From Vicia villosa (Eukaryota > Streptophyta > Magnoliopsida > Fabales > Fabaceae): a stretch of DNA of 64,000 nt. The position numbers were made by a program, and so were the translations under genes. The notes below the pieces were generated by a model, which had not been told where the DNA came from, searched no databases, and saw only the letters and a list, made by a program, of their open reading frames with translations. Position 1 is the first letter of the stretch. Each line of letters opens with the position of its first letter. The stretch spans positions 121,189,987 to 121,253,986 of the forward strand of contig NC_081185.1 in assembly GCF_029867415.1 (NCBI RefSeq). Reading direction: 5' to 3'. Shown piece after piece: positions 23,147 through 35,138 of this stretch.

Positions 23147-24307
23147 AAATAAGTAGGCTTAAATAGTTCATTGGTCCCTGTAAGTTAGCGTGTTTTTGAA
23201 TTTGGTCCTTGTATCTTTTTTTTTTGGTTTGAGTCCCTATATCTCACTTTCTTTTGACTTTGGTCCCTGACGTCAAAGTTTTGTTACAAAAATGCATATG
23301 TGGCAAACGTTGCTGACGTGGCCCAGTAATTCCACGTCACCTTATTTTGTTTGATTTTTTTCATTTTGATCCCTGGAATATTAAAATGCATACTTCCTAC
23401 TTACCACAACCTTATATATCCACTAGGCCACTTGTATTTCTTGTTTTAAAATTGCAATGCATAAGTATATATTACATACTTGTGTTAATTTTGTTTAAAT
23501 GAATTTTTTTATTAAGTAAAATGTGTTAAATTTTACTATTCATATTTTACTGTTAAATAACACTATCACTATTACTGTTAAATAACACTATCACTATTAC
23601 TGTTATTATTAACACTATCACTATCACTCTTAAATAATTAATTATATTTACTGTATATTGGAAAAAAATTTAATTATTGTTGGAAAAATATTTAATAATT
23701 AATGTTAAATATTTAATAAATTAAAATAATAATTGGTAAATTAAAGATGGAATAATTAACGTTAAAATATTTAATAAATAAAATTAGAGACTTTTTTTGA
23801 AATAAATTTTGTTTTGTTTTGAATTTTAGTAATAATTACTGTTTTGTTTTGAGTTTTGATAATAATTATTGTTTTGTTCTAATAAATAATAATATACAGT
23901 AATAAATAATATTGTTAAATAATTTTTTCCAATAATAATTAAAATATTTTAAGTCGGAAAAAAATGTGTGAGTTTTTTTTAAATGTTAATACCTCAATTA
24001 TTAATATTTTATATTTTTTTATTAAATAATTAATTTATTAAATGTTTTAACTATTATATAGTTTATTAAATAATTAGTTACCTAAAATATGAAACGTAAA
24101 GAATTGGAATGTGTAGTAAAAATAGAATATTTCATATTATTTATATATTTTAAAAATCAATTTTTAAATCAATTTATTTATATCTAAAGATATTATCCTT
24201 TTTAAAAATATTTATGTTAAATAAATATTTTAACTATTTAATTAACGTGTAATTGAAATATTACAATAAATAATATGTTTATGATTATGTATAGGAGAAA
24301 AGGGGTG

Positions 24308-24472
24308 ATGCACTGACAGTGTAAAATATTTTTACACTGTCAACCAATCACCACCCATGTATCCAATTAAATCATTTTTTTATTTAAAAAAAACTTAATG
24401 ACAAGGCACATTTATGATTTTCTATTGGATGACAGTGTAAAATTATTTTACACTGCTGTCAGTGCACTACCT
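24308..24472. mobile_element. MITE nested in MULE
   Basis: About 165 bp with inverted ends GGTGATGCACTGACAGTGTA and, read inward from the right, GGTAGTGCACTGACAGCAGT. Both are followed by inner palindromes TTTTACACTGTC. A related TTTTACA...GTCATTCAATAG repeat recurs at the right end of the window. Confidence 0.75.
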
Positions 24473-24632
24473 TTTAACTCTTATGTATAGATAATATGTT
24501 ACATAATTCACATGTAATGTTTATGCTAAATAAATAATATAATTAATAGTGTAATTGAAATATTATAAATATTACAATAAATAACATGTTTATGTAGTAT
24601 ATAGATATCCAATGCAATTGTTAAACAAAAAT

Positions 24633-24701
24633 GTGAAGTGGCTGAGTGGAAAGATGCCAACGTTTTCAACTAGGAGGGTTGGGGTTCGATACCCCTTAGC
24701 A
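24633..24701 (+). other. tRNA-like segment with A and B boxes
   Basis: TGGCTGAGTGG (24639-24649) fits a pol III A box and GGTTCGATACC (24683-24693) fits a B box, at tRNA-like spacing. No convincing acceptor stem closes around them, so I do not call a functional tRNA. It lies about 320 bp from the right end of the MULE. Confidence 0.5.
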
Positions 24702-25029
24702 AAATTTTTATGAAATCATTTCTATAATTAAATAATAATAAAATAGTCTACGTGGAATTCAATAAAAATAAAATATAAAATATAAACTTGCCCCGTCAGC
24801 AACAGTAGCCTAGGTGGAAATTAATTAAAATAATAAAGAAAATAATATGCTTGCCAAGTCAGCAACGTTTGCCACATAGGCGTTTTTTGTAACAGAATTT
24901 TAACGTCAGTGACCAAAGTGAACAAGAAATGGACATATGGGGACTTGGACAAAAAAAAAAGATATAGGGACGAAAATAAAAAACACGCTAACTTACAGGG
25001 ACCAAAAGACTATTTAAGTCAAATAAGTA

Positions 25030-26278
25030 TTAGAATCTGATAGGTGTTTATGATATAAGTGGTTAATTAAAGTCTTACACCAAACAGAGCCTTAGTTATT
25101 ATCAGTTTCAAATAATTGGGTTGGTTTTGTTTTGAGATTATAAATGGAAGGATCAAGCAAGCAACATATATGTTATGGAGAAGAATATCATAATGTTGTG
25201 CACAGATTAGTCCTCTTCTATTGAAAGGAAAACTCGAAACGATAAAGAAAAAATCACATGAAATGTTTTGCAATTGAAATGTATGTATCTATACAAATTG
25301 AAGAGACAAATCTTCTTAAAATTTCGATACTTCGGAAGATTCTGAAAGAAAACAGCAAACTATTGAGTCTTCATGTTCAAAAGAGAAACCATTTTCCAAC
25401 CTTTCAACTATATTATCCAAGCCTGCATATTAGCAACTTCAGAAATGATTGACCATTTCATTGCTTCATCTTTTTTATCATCCTAATGTTCATAATGTTG
25501 GAAACACCAAACAACCGATGAGCATTGCGCAACATTTTTGGTTTATCTGCCAGAAATAATGAGTTAATCTGTACAACAGTTTTATTCAAAGATGGTGTAA
25601 TACTTTCTATGTTCTGCCATTGGATTCATATCTAACAAACCTTCAAAATTGCGCCTTCTTTGTATGACTGACTATCTCTAGAGCCTCCAGCTCAAACACC
25701 TTTCTCTTCCATCATCTGTAGTAACCAATAACTTATCTCACTGTAAAACAAAACTCAAATCTTGTCAAATTGTGGCATTGTTACACTATGGCACACGCGA
25801 GTAACAGAATTTAAACAAATTCTTATTTCAATTGACAAAACTCTATTCACATAAAAGTGTAGTGAAATAGCAGTGTCTATCAATGTAGCCTAACAAAATT
25901 TGAACGAATTTATTTTCATGGTCCGTGGTGGACGGCACTGGAGTGAACCATTATAGAGTGAAATAAATTCAATGCTTGGTTCAAGAAAATCACTAGAGTG
26001 AAACATTATAAGTTACCTGCAACATTGTTTACCATAAAAAATGAATAAAAGTGCAGTCAATATAAACACTAGATATTCAATTCAATTCATTAATAACTAA
26101 ATCAGACAAGTAATAACTTAAAAGAATGCACTCTTTGAAAGTAAACTCACCAGAAGATAGAAATTCTTCCACCAATTTCATACTAATTCAATGTAAATAA
26201 CCTGTTTATACTTTCCCACAAACAAAATTACAATATTAACATACATTCAAAACCTGAAAACTTATAAAGTAATATCAT
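25030..26278. other. Duplicated non-coding sequence downstream of zinc-finger pseudogene, copy A
   Basis: No gene seen. It matches 35139-37052 in copy B apart from the TIR element inserted there and a segment of about 120 bp (around 36241-36363 in B) absent here. It is probably the 3' flank of the minus-strand zinc-finger gene. Confidence 0.55.
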
Positions 26279-26925
26279 TCATGGTAAATGATTAGTTGGG
26301 AGCTCATTCAAATCCAAGTCCCGAACAACTCTTTGCCCTAATTCTCTTTCAACATCATTCGTCGGAAGCCCATTCAAATCAAGGGTTTGAAAACCTCTTG
26401 GACCTAATACTGTTTCCCCTTCCTTTAGGTTCTTCTCCTCCTTCACCACTGTTTCATCAACACCAGTATTATTAGCGACTCCAGGATAAATAAGATAACT
26501 CCTGCTCCTTTTCTTTGTATTATACGATCTTGGCGGAATCAAGCTTAACTAGTCAACAGCTGGTAACTCTTGTTGTTAGTTAGGTTTGAAGGTTGATGCA
26601 GTAGGTGGATGATGAACGATAGTCTTAAAAACCCTAGTCCATGAATGTCTTTTCGGTTTGGCACCAACATCATTATTATGATTACTTGGAGAACAAGATA
26701 AAGAGAAGTGACCTTCATAGTTTTATAAACCTTATTAACATGATCATCACGTATCTGTTTGTTGGAGCGATGACAGGTCTTGTGGCCACCGAGGGCTTGG
26801 CCGGTGGAAAATACTTTGTGACAATACTCACATTTGTGAATATATCCTTTCTCATCATATTCAGAAGACCATTGTTCTTTGATGTTTCTGAGTTTATGAA
26901 AGGAAGGTGAAGAAGATTTCACCAT
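26279..26925 (-). pseudogene. C2H2 zinc-finger / EAR gene, copy A (frameshifted pseudogene)
   Basis: A paralog of the intact gene at 37053-37712. It starts with ATG at 26925 and keeps one complete finger, CEYCHKVFSTGQALGGHKTC followed by H. One base is lost just after the codons for YKTMKVT (near 26706; copy B has GAGAAAGTG where this copy has GAGAAGTG), which shifts the frame. A further stop lies near 26550, where copy B reads LLSLLPPRS. The C-terminal DLNGLPTND and DLNELPTNHLP EAR-type repeats survive in the original frame at 26279-26542. A truncated protein with the finger but no repression motif is the most it could make. Confidence 0.9.
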
Positions 26926-27589
26926 GATGACGCAATGGCAGAATTTATGAGAAACAAGAAAGAAAGTATGTGTAAGCGGTGGAGAGAGTGAGTCAACTAG
27001 TGAAGACTAGTTATAGGGTTTTCAAAAACAGAAATATACGGGTTTCAAAAAATCAAATCTTTTTCTCTTAAGAATAAAAACAAAAGATTTTATTGAAGTT
27101 ACATTAAATTAACTGGATCTTATTAAGATTGCTTAAATATATTTTTGTTAAAAATTCCGTTAAACTCTTTTGAATGTATTTTTTTTAGAAAATTGAGTTT
27201 TTTTAAGAAATAACATTTTTTTAAATCAATTTTAACACATCAAATTATTTTTTTAATTCATTTTGAAAATATCAATTTAGAAAAATATATTATTGATTTA
27301 ATTTTATGTGTAAAAATGAGTCATTTTAAATTGATAGCTAAGGTAGAGGTACATTAAAAGGTTAATTCATAGCCAAAAATGTTCCTATCATATTTAATAT
27401 GTTATTGGATGATGACAACTTTATCTTTTAAAGGTAAACGAAGATGAAGCTAAAGAATTTCATAGTTTTTTTTTTTTTTTGGTTAAGTAACTCTTGTATA
27501 AGAAGAAAAAGAGTATAAGAGGTACTCCAACCTTTACAAGAAAAAAATAATACCACAACCGAAAAACAGTACAACAAAATAATCAACAA

Positions 27590-28173
27590 AATTGATCAGG
27601 ATTTTGAACCACTCGTAGAAGTTGCACTGAATTTTGTCCTTAGAGCCTATGGCTAACCACCACCATGAATACCATAAAATGTTATAAACATTTCATCAAT
27701 ATCGCATTCAGCTCCATTAAAAACTATGTCATTTCTCTATGTCATTTCTCTGCTTTCATATACTCCAACAAACCGTAGTCACACAACCCGCCTTGTTATC
27801 TGGCAGCTTCCCCTTCAATACATCAACAACTTTCAACAAGAACCTGCAACAGTCTGGTTGTATAGGGAGAGTGACATCCAACCATATTTCAATCTTATGT
27901 CAAAGTGGTTTCAACTTTGGGCAATGCAATTAAGTGTTCTAAATCTTCCATAGTTTGATGACAAAAATCATATTGATCAGCTTCATCGATTTATGCTATA
28001 ATGCCTTTTTTGAGTAATTGCTTCCTTGAAGGGAGCCTATCCAATAGCAGACGCCATCCGAATATCTTGATTTTTATGGAACCCAAGAATCCCAAAGGAC
28101 CTTTAACCCCTCTTTTATTCTTCTCTCCAAACCATCCTCATCTCGCTCCTGCATAAGCATTCCCTAACAAGAA
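27590..28173 (-). pseudogene. LINE C-terminal fragment, copy A, truncated at duplication junction
   Basis: The minus strand reads LLLDRLPSRKQLLKKGIIA then DQYDFCHQTMEDLEHL, the zinc-knuckle domain at the end of plant LINE reverse transcriptases, with stops. It matches 38290-38863 in copy B and stops at the A/B junction. Confidence 0.75.
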
Positions 28174-28180
28174 CACATAA

Positions 28181-29505
28181 TATCTAAGTTTAATGTCTCT
28201 GTGTTGTTCGATCGGTTGAGACATTGTCGAAAGAGAAATATAGTTGAACTCTCGTCGGTGTTGCAGAAATGGACATTGATGTGAGGGATATGTTGTGATT
28301 CTAATGAGTATTGTAGATTGAGTACGGCGGAGTGATAAATCTAAGTTTAGATTCCAACCAGATAAGTTATTCTCTATCAAGAATGAATTTTTTTTATGTT
28401 CATATGTTATATTTTCCTTGTTTACTTAAAACTCATTTAATCCAAACTCATAACTAAGAATCTATCGAACGGAAGTTCAGTAGCACTAATCTCTGTGGAC
28501 ACGATAAATTCCAGGATAAATACTTCCAAAACTTTTGTTGCTTTCCGCTTTACTGCTCCAACAGTGCAATGCAAGAAAATAAATAGATATTAAAAGTGAA
28601 GATAAAAGCAACAGGTTCGAATGTAATTCACGTATATCAGACAACCTTCTAGTTACACATGGATAGAATTACTTATGGGGAAATATTTTCTACTTATAGA
28701 AAGGAATAATTTAACGGTAACTTGTCGCTTTCGCGTACTAATAACCGAGTTTAATCTTTAAGTCTACCCACTCATTTGTCACATATGAACAGTGTGCATT
28801 GCGTTAAAGTAATCAACCCATTTTTAAGAAATCAATTACTTGTCTTAGTAGAAAAGTGGTTTTAACTTGGAAATTTTAACTTAAAGAGATTCTTGGCTTT
28901 TGGCAAAGAATCAGACTTCAAACCCATAAACGCGTCCGAAAATAGTTTCAAAATTGTTTTTTCTAAAAATATGTCAAAGATTCCTAATTAACCAAACAAA
29001 CGCTTTCGCCCATTTTGTTTAGTTAAAAACTAATCAAGTTTAATTTTAAGTATGGACGGCTTTCGATCTTACCCATAGAAATTTAAACATAGAAAACTTG
29101 AATTAAAGGTTAAAACATCCCCCAATAGTATTTCTATTAATATAACATTTGGAACATGATCGTGACAACGATCCTTACATTCTAACCTTTATAAAATTAG
29201 CTAGACATGGAAATAATTGTGAGCCTATAAAACGTGTAGGCTATGATAAGAGCGAGAAATAAATAAAATAAAAGCGATTAAAGAAGAAACCTGCTCCAAC
29301 GGGAGTCTTTGGTTATGGTACAAGGAAAGTAAATGCGGAAATGAAAATGCGGTATGATGAACCTCAACCAAAGTGCTCCAAACCCCGATTACAAACTTAA
29401 TCTACACCGCAACAACTCTTCGATGTGAAGGGACTGTCACTTTACAGATGTTGATGGTATATTGCTTAAGTAATAACTAAGCTTGGATGAAAAACGAAAA
29501 ATGAA
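28181..29505. other. Non-coding part of gypsy remnant, copy B
   Basis: Counterpart of 3388-4754. No coding potential seen. Confidence 0.5.
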
Positions 29506-30245
29506 ATGAAGTTCCTGAAGTTGTGTAAAGATGAACATGCCCCTCAACTCCTTCTGAGCGGGAAACATTTTGTGAAGGTCTCGCCCGCGGAGGGGAGTTC
29601 TGCGGCCGCGGAGCTGGCCGATGTGGATGGGAATGTGGCAATTACCCCTCTGGTGGAAACTGGTCATGTTACCGCGCTCCCTTCAGCAGATGCTGAGTTG
29701 GACGCCATGTGTACAAAATGACTGAAAATCTCTATTTCTTTGTTATCAGTCGATGTATCCCAGAAAGTGAAATTCAAGTTATAATTTCTCACTGTCATGA
29801 TGCCCCTTATGGTGGACATGCGAGCACATCAAAGACATGCGCTAAAATTTTACAAGCTGGCCTCTTTTGGCCTAATTTATGGAAAGACGTTCACATCGCT
29901 GTTAAAAATTGCGACTGGTGCCAACGCATTGGAAACATATCCAAACGCGATGAGATGCCTCAAAAGGGCATTTTAGAAGAGGAGATCTTTGATGTGTGGA
30001 GAATTGATTTTATGGGACCCTTCCCATCTTCTTTTGGAAACAATTACATACTCGTCGCTGTCGATTACGTATCTACATGGATCAAGGTTGTAGCTTCTCT
30101 AACAAACGATGCACAAGTAGTAATTAAGTTATTCAAGAACATCATTTTTTCGAGATTCGGTGTACCCAGACTAGTCATTAGTGACGACGGCTCTCACTTC
30201 ATTTCCAAAATCTTCGAAAAACCTCTAGTGAAGTATGGATTCTGA
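29506..30245 (+). pseudogene. Ty3/gypsy integrase fragment, copy B
   Basis: From 29709 one frame holds a nearly complete integrase front half. It has the H2C2 zinc-binding module ([16 protein letters not shown], later [19 protein letters not shown]), then the catalytic core start [20 protein letters not shown] with its first Asp, and [16 protein letters not shown] with the second Asp. It ends at a stop soon after [12 protein letters not shown], so the last catalytic Glu, protease, RT and gag are absent. The [10 protein letters not shown] and FMGPFPSS wording points to the Athila/Tat lineage. The upstream frame 29506-29721 is CG-rich and unassigned. A dead fragment with no LTR pair found. Confidence 0.88.
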
Positions 30246-31911
30246 CACCGTGTAGCAACACCCGCAAACAAGTGGGCAAGTAGAAGTCTCAAATTGAAAT
30301 ATTATGCAAATACTCGAGAAAACTGTTGTGTAAAGCAATTTTTTATGTCCGTGTCTACCTAAGAATTTTTTAAATCATCATTATATAAAAGCGGTTAAGA
30401 TCCTCTTATCCCCTAAATTAAATATAGTCTTAATTTTCTTAATTTTTCATTTAAAAAATATTATAATAATTAATTTTGGAGTATTAGAGCGCTGCATTCA
30501 AACTTTTTCATATGATAGTCTTTTTTTTGTTAAACGTTGATATTTAAATTCTAAACATCAGAAAAATCACAAATTAACCTTAGAAAAATCTTACAGATGA
30601 GCAAAAATGATTTCCTAAATTTTTAAACATCATGAGGGATGATATCATCAGCATAGTAAGTTTAAATGCTTTTCTAATGAACGTTTGATTCTTCTAAAAG
30701 TGTTAAAATGCTTAAAATGTTCGAACTTGACTAATAACATTTTGATCAAGTTTGAACATAACCAAAAGTTTTATGCATGCTAAAAGATATGAATCATGTG
30801 TGAGCAATCTATAAGGGAACTTAAAAACTATAAAATTCTAAAGTGATAAGTCAAGCAATCAAAACATAACCGTATTGAGATTTTTCCCCGTAATAAGATG
30901 AAGATGTGCAACAAAAACCCACTAGGGATATGCAGCTAAAAAAGTACTTAGGTTTTTGTGAAAGTTCTAAATTTAATTTGGTTTTTGTTTTGATTTTTTC
31001 TCTTCATGATAAATATTTGTTAGGTTTTTTTATATTTTAGGATAAAATTTCTAATAGAAGTTTTAATAGTATTTATGAGTTTTATTATATACTCTTCCTT
31101 TGAGATATCTTTATTAGACTTATATTGAGAGTTTCAGTGATACTTATTTAGTAGGAGTGTATCATAGCAAATGTGTGATACATTGTCACATAAACCCTCA
31201 ATATCATCTCCAACCTTTGTTAAAATGGATGTCTATCTCACTTTATTTTTTTCTCTTTTTAATTTAGACTTATTTTCAAATGTAGGGATGATATTCATTG
31301 CAATGATATTAAGAAATAAAGTAACAATCTATCACATACTTGAAAATATCATGTTCTACAAGTGTGCCTTGAATGAAATAACGGTCTAAAAAAATGAGGG
31401 TTCTTTACCATAGAGATTGCACATAATTTCATGTTGTTACACCAATTGATTTTGGATCAGATATATGAGATATCAATATTGGTTTATCGTTGTAAAACAA
31501 TCTCAACCATCAATAGACTAAGTCTGTTAAAGTATCCTTCCGTTAAAGAAGGAATTCATATTCAAGGTCTAAACTGACACCAAAAGTCGTGGTCTCTTCA
31601 ACTATTTTAAGCATTATTTTTGTCATTATGTGGGAAAAGTAAAAAAAAAAAAAAGTAGTGGTCTATTGAAATAGATAATGGCCAAGTACTCTGTGTCTTG
31701 AAACCCGTTTCTTAAAGATTTAGGCAAAAAAAAATTAAATTGCACGCCAATATTTTCCATTTTTACTTCAAATAATTTTAGTTATATTGCATTTATGTAC
31801 ATTTGTTATTTTATTTTAAATTTTATTATGAGACAGTGTTATTGATCAAAATACCATAATAGAACTTTTGATTGTATATTATATTAACGTTAACGTTGTA
31901 TATTAACTTAT
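30246..31911. other. Duplicated non-coding flank, copy B
   Basis: Counterpart of 6777-8489. The former MULE target TTTCCAAAA lies intact just upstream at 30202-30210. The last 135 bp (31777-31911) recurs at 32361-32495. Confidence 0.7.
31777..31911. repeat. 135-bp flank duplication around CACTA scar (first copy)
   Basis: TTTAGTTATATTGC... to ...TTAACTTAT. It is repeated without indels at 32361-32495. Both copies carry AACGTTAACGTTG, whereas copy A has AACGTTAACATTG, so the second copy was made from copy B's own flank. Confidence 0.93.
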
Positions 31912-32360
31912 CACTAGTTCAAAAATGTTAATTTACACCCGTTTTTTATTAAATTTACACCCATTATTTTTAATAAAAATCGGGTGTATATCCACAGGGT
32001 GAGAAATGTCTAACGCATTTACACCCGTTTAAAAATCGGGTGTAATTACGTTTTAAATTACACCCTGTTTTAATAAAAATCGGGTGTAATTGGACGTAAT
32101 TACGTTTTTAATTACACCCTGTTTTAATAAAAATTGGGTGTAATTGGACGTAATTACGTTTTTAATTACACCCTGTTTTAATAAAAATTGGGTGTAATTG
32201 GACGTAATTACGTTTTAATTACACCCTGTTTTAATAAAAATCGGGTGTAATTGGACGTAATTACGTTTTAATTACACCCTATTTTAATAAAAATCGGGTG
32301 TAATTGGGCGTAATTACGTTTTAATTACACCCTGTTTTAATTGGGCGTAATTGGGCGTAA
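31912..32360. mobile_element. CACTA left-end scar with filler DNA
   Basis: 31912-32340 matches the first 429 bp of the CACTA element (8490-8918), with no difference seen in the parts compared. It then breaks off into a short filler built from repeats of TTGGGCGTAA (32341-32360). No right end is present. A second copy of the left flank follows (32361-32495), ending in a single TAT and the right flank. Confidence 0.93.
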
Positions 32361-32495
32361 TTTAGTTATATTGCATTTATGTACATTTGTTATTTTATTT
32401 TAAATTTTATTATGAGACAGTGTTATTGATCAAAATACCATAATAGAACTTTTGATTGTATATTATATTAACGTTAACGTTGTATATTAACTTAT
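32361..32495. repeat. 135-bp flank duplication around CACTA scar (second copy)
   Basis: Ends TTAACTTAT and is followed directly by GCATGATAAATA, the right flank found after the CACTA target duplication in copy A. This second copy therefore reconstitutes an uninterrupted pre-insertion site. Confidence 0.93.
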
Positions 32496-32659
32496 GCATG
32501 ATAAATATATGGTGTTACATAAAGAACATGCAATATTGTACGAGAAAAATAAGTGATGATAAAACTTACAATTAAGCTTCCTAAAATAAGACAATTGTTT
32601 ACTAAAGATCATAATTTCCTTGGAATAATTGAAATGAAAAATTATATACAAAATAATAA

Positions 32660-33610
32660 TTATACTCTTGTATATACAGTTCTCGTAGAATCATTTAAAA
32701 GTAAAGAATACAAGCAATGAGGTGGCTCGGTAAAAATTCCTAAACAATCCATACTATTTGCTCCTAACTTTGCCATAAAGTCAGCACATTGGTTACCTTC
32801 TCTATAAGTATGATAAAATGAAAGAGTCCAGTCTTTTGAAATATACTCTTTTATAGTGTTTACAATATAAGCATATTTCTGAGGTAGAGGTATTGAGTCT
32901 TGAATCAAATATAATGCTTTCATGCAGTCTGTTCTACAACTCACGTCTCTGTAACCTGAGTTCCAAGCTACCATCAACCCATTCAGTATGGCTAATAGTT
33001 CGGCTTCTAGGCTGTCAGCAAAATCAATATGTCCACTAAATCCTAACAACCACGATCCAGTGTGATCTCTTATTAGACCTCCATAACCGGCCCTACCAGG
33101 ATTTCCGTAAGAACTTCCATCAACATCTAAGGCAACTTGATGTCCAGAAGGTGGACCCCAAACAACCAACTGCATCACATCAAAATAATAACAATTAATT
33201 AAATAAAAAAACATAAATTTTCAATGAGATTAATTTATCCTAAGAGCTAATTTTTACTTGAGTTACCAATCATGCATACCATATATGTTAAAAACTTGGA
33301 CATGTATACCGGTTCTTATTATAATCATACATTGAATTGAATTTCTTTAATAAAATATCAAAATTTTAAGAGTTTATGACAATTTTCAAATGTGAGAATA
33401 AAAATATTTGTTCCATATTTAGTAATAAAGATGCATAAGATAAACTAATTTTACATCCGTCATATGAGAAGGATTTATATTAACATGCAGAACAAAATAA
33501 AATTTTGTACTATTATTAACAAAAAAAAATATAAATTCATTTTCATAAACTCAAATAGAATTCTCAAAAGAAAAAAAGAAATGAGAACAGTTTTATAATA
33601 AACTAACCAT
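32660..33610 (-). CDS. Small RNase H-domain protein, copy B (predicted two exons)
   Basis: Identical at the protein level to copy A (15219-16169), with the same four catalytic acidic positions. Predicted exon 1 ends in ATG at 33610-33608 followed by GTTAGT; predicted exon 2 is 33169-32660. The unspliced alternative starts at 33214 (184 aa). The 1-kb Helitron that sits upstream of copy A is absent here, so the promoter region differs. The exact identity reflects recent duplication or gene conversion and is not by itself evidence of selection. Confidence 0.55.
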
Positions 33611-34596
33611 TGTGAATTGTGATAGTGTAAGAAGAAGAAGAAGAAATGAGGTTGAAAGTAGTTCAATGTAGTCTAAAGTCAGTGAGAAATGAATGTATAG
33701 TGGATAGAGAGTTATAATAATGTAAGTTATTTATATTGCATAATTGTTGAACGGATATTATGAAATCTTTTGAATATTTTATAAATATTGTATAGAATCT
33801 TTATTATTACTAATTAAATATATATTATTAGGTTGACTAGCGAAAGGATCGGAAGCAGTCAACAAATGTGTACTTACTCTGCCTATAATATAGGGACTGC
33901 AACAATCATCCCTATTTCATAGAAACATTCCCTCATTATTATCTATCAGCATAAGTGCAACAATGATCCACTTTTCTGTAACTTATCTCAAATATACTTC
34001 AATTATGGAACCACTTACCACAATCACTCATTAAATCTCTTTGATTAATGATTCCCACATTTTTCGAGTCAAACAACAATCTTCTCTCAAACAATGTTTG
34101 TCATGCATTTACAAAGTCATAATTAATTTTGTTTTAATTAAATCTACAATCTATAATCTTTTATCTTTTTTTTGTGTAACTTTTTTTGAATATTAAATTT
34201 TAAAAAATCAGTAAATTTTGAAATTATTTCATATAATTTGTTTATAAATTTATTTTAACGGTATTTTTTTTAATATATTAACTTTTTTAATAATTTATAT
34301 TTATATAATTTGATGTAAAAATTATTCTTTTAATTTATAAAAATAATTCAAATAACATTTTTTTAAAGTTAAAACTTAAAAAAAAAAGAAAAAACTACAA
34401 AATCTTCAATATGTTAGATGAAAGACTATCATCATTAACAAAAAAATTAAACAAAAATATATATAAATTCGAATACATTTTCCATAACTGAAGTTCTTTT
34501 GTTTAGACAATTTGGAATATTTGGAATACATTTTCCATAACTGAAGTTCTTTTGTTCTTCGAAAGTTCTTTTGTTTAGACAATTTGGAATATTTGG
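33611..34596. other. Non-coding flank, copy B, with short tandem duplication
   Basis: No gene seen. The empty Helitron site is at about 33818. At 34471-34596 a segment containing ACATTTTCCATAACTGAAGT and TAGACAATTTGGAATATTTG is present twice. Confidence 0.65.
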
Positions 34597-35138
34597 TTCT
34601 CCAACACCTTTAATCTTCAGAAGTATATTGGTAGTTTCTTGGACTGCAAGCATACTATCCTGTTAGATTGGTCCCCTCAAGCCAAGATGGTCATCATAGC
34701 GTGTATGATCAACATTTTCCATCAGGTTTGGACTGCCAGAAATCTTTCCAGATTTGAAGGCATGAATGCTCATTGGAACTATTGTATCAACAACGTCTCT
34801 TCCAAGTCAAGATTGCAGGGAACCTTAACTCTAATTTGTCTAATTCCTCTATTTCCAATTTCACTATCCTAAAGAAATTTGACATTCAAAATCATCCTAG
34901 AAAGCCTTTGAGGACCAAAGAAATTTTATGGCATCCTCTTCCTTAAGGATGGCTTAAATGCAATATTGATGGTATTGCTAGAAGGACTCCTATTTTATGT
35001 GCTTGCGGCGGTATACTCAGGAATGATAAGGGTCCTCATGTTGGCAACTTTTGTGGCTCTTTAGGCTTTGGGAATGCTTCGATGGCAGAGCTTTCTGCTG
35101 CAATTATTTCTTTGGAGAAAGCTATGGACAGAAAATAA
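34597..35138 (+). pseudogene. LINE fragment (RNase H region), copy B
   Basis: Frames read IIACMINIFHQVWTARNLSR near 34690, typical of the region before the RNase H domain in plant LINEs. Near 34955-35130 comes WLKCNIDGIARRTPILCACG then GSLGFGNASMAELSAAIISL, containing the RNase H Asp and Glu. Frameshifts separate the parts. Counterpart of 22590-23146. Confidence 0.78.

Larger units (their letters stand above)
23156..25020. mobile_element. Non-autonomous Mutator-like element with long TIRs
   Basis: A 1865-bp element with a 9-bp target duplication AAATAAGTA at 23147-23155 and 25021-25029. Termini are GGCTTAAATAGTTCATTGGT at the left and GACTTAAATAGTCTTTTGGT read inward from the right. Similarity continues for about 190 bp (through GGCAAACGTTGCTGAC), so the TIRs are long. 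No transposase; the interior is very AT-rich. A nested MITE and a tRNA-like segment lie in the right half. Copy B (35137-35150) lacks it. Confidence 0.92.
3381..28180. repeat. Tandem segmental duplication, copy A (expanded by insertions)
   Basis: Sequence starting at CACATAATATCTAAG recurs at 28174. From there the order of gypsy remnant, flank, RNase H gene, LINE fragment, C2H2 gene and minus-strand LINE is the same in both copies. Copy A is about 25 kb because several transposable elements inserted after (or around) the duplication; copy B is about 10.7 kb. Divergence is uneven: several differences per 100 bp in the gypsy part, but almost none from about 7.95 to 17.8 kb once the insertions are removed. 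Confidence 0.93.

Noticed and set aside
24633..24701. Functional tRNA gene
   Set aside because: A and B boxes are present but I could not form a proper acceptor stem or a convincing anticodon arm.
26641..26910. 89-aa plus-strand frame with membrane-like text (also 37512-37697)
   Set aside because: It is antisense to the C2H2 finger coding region; the hydrophobic appearance is a frame shadow.
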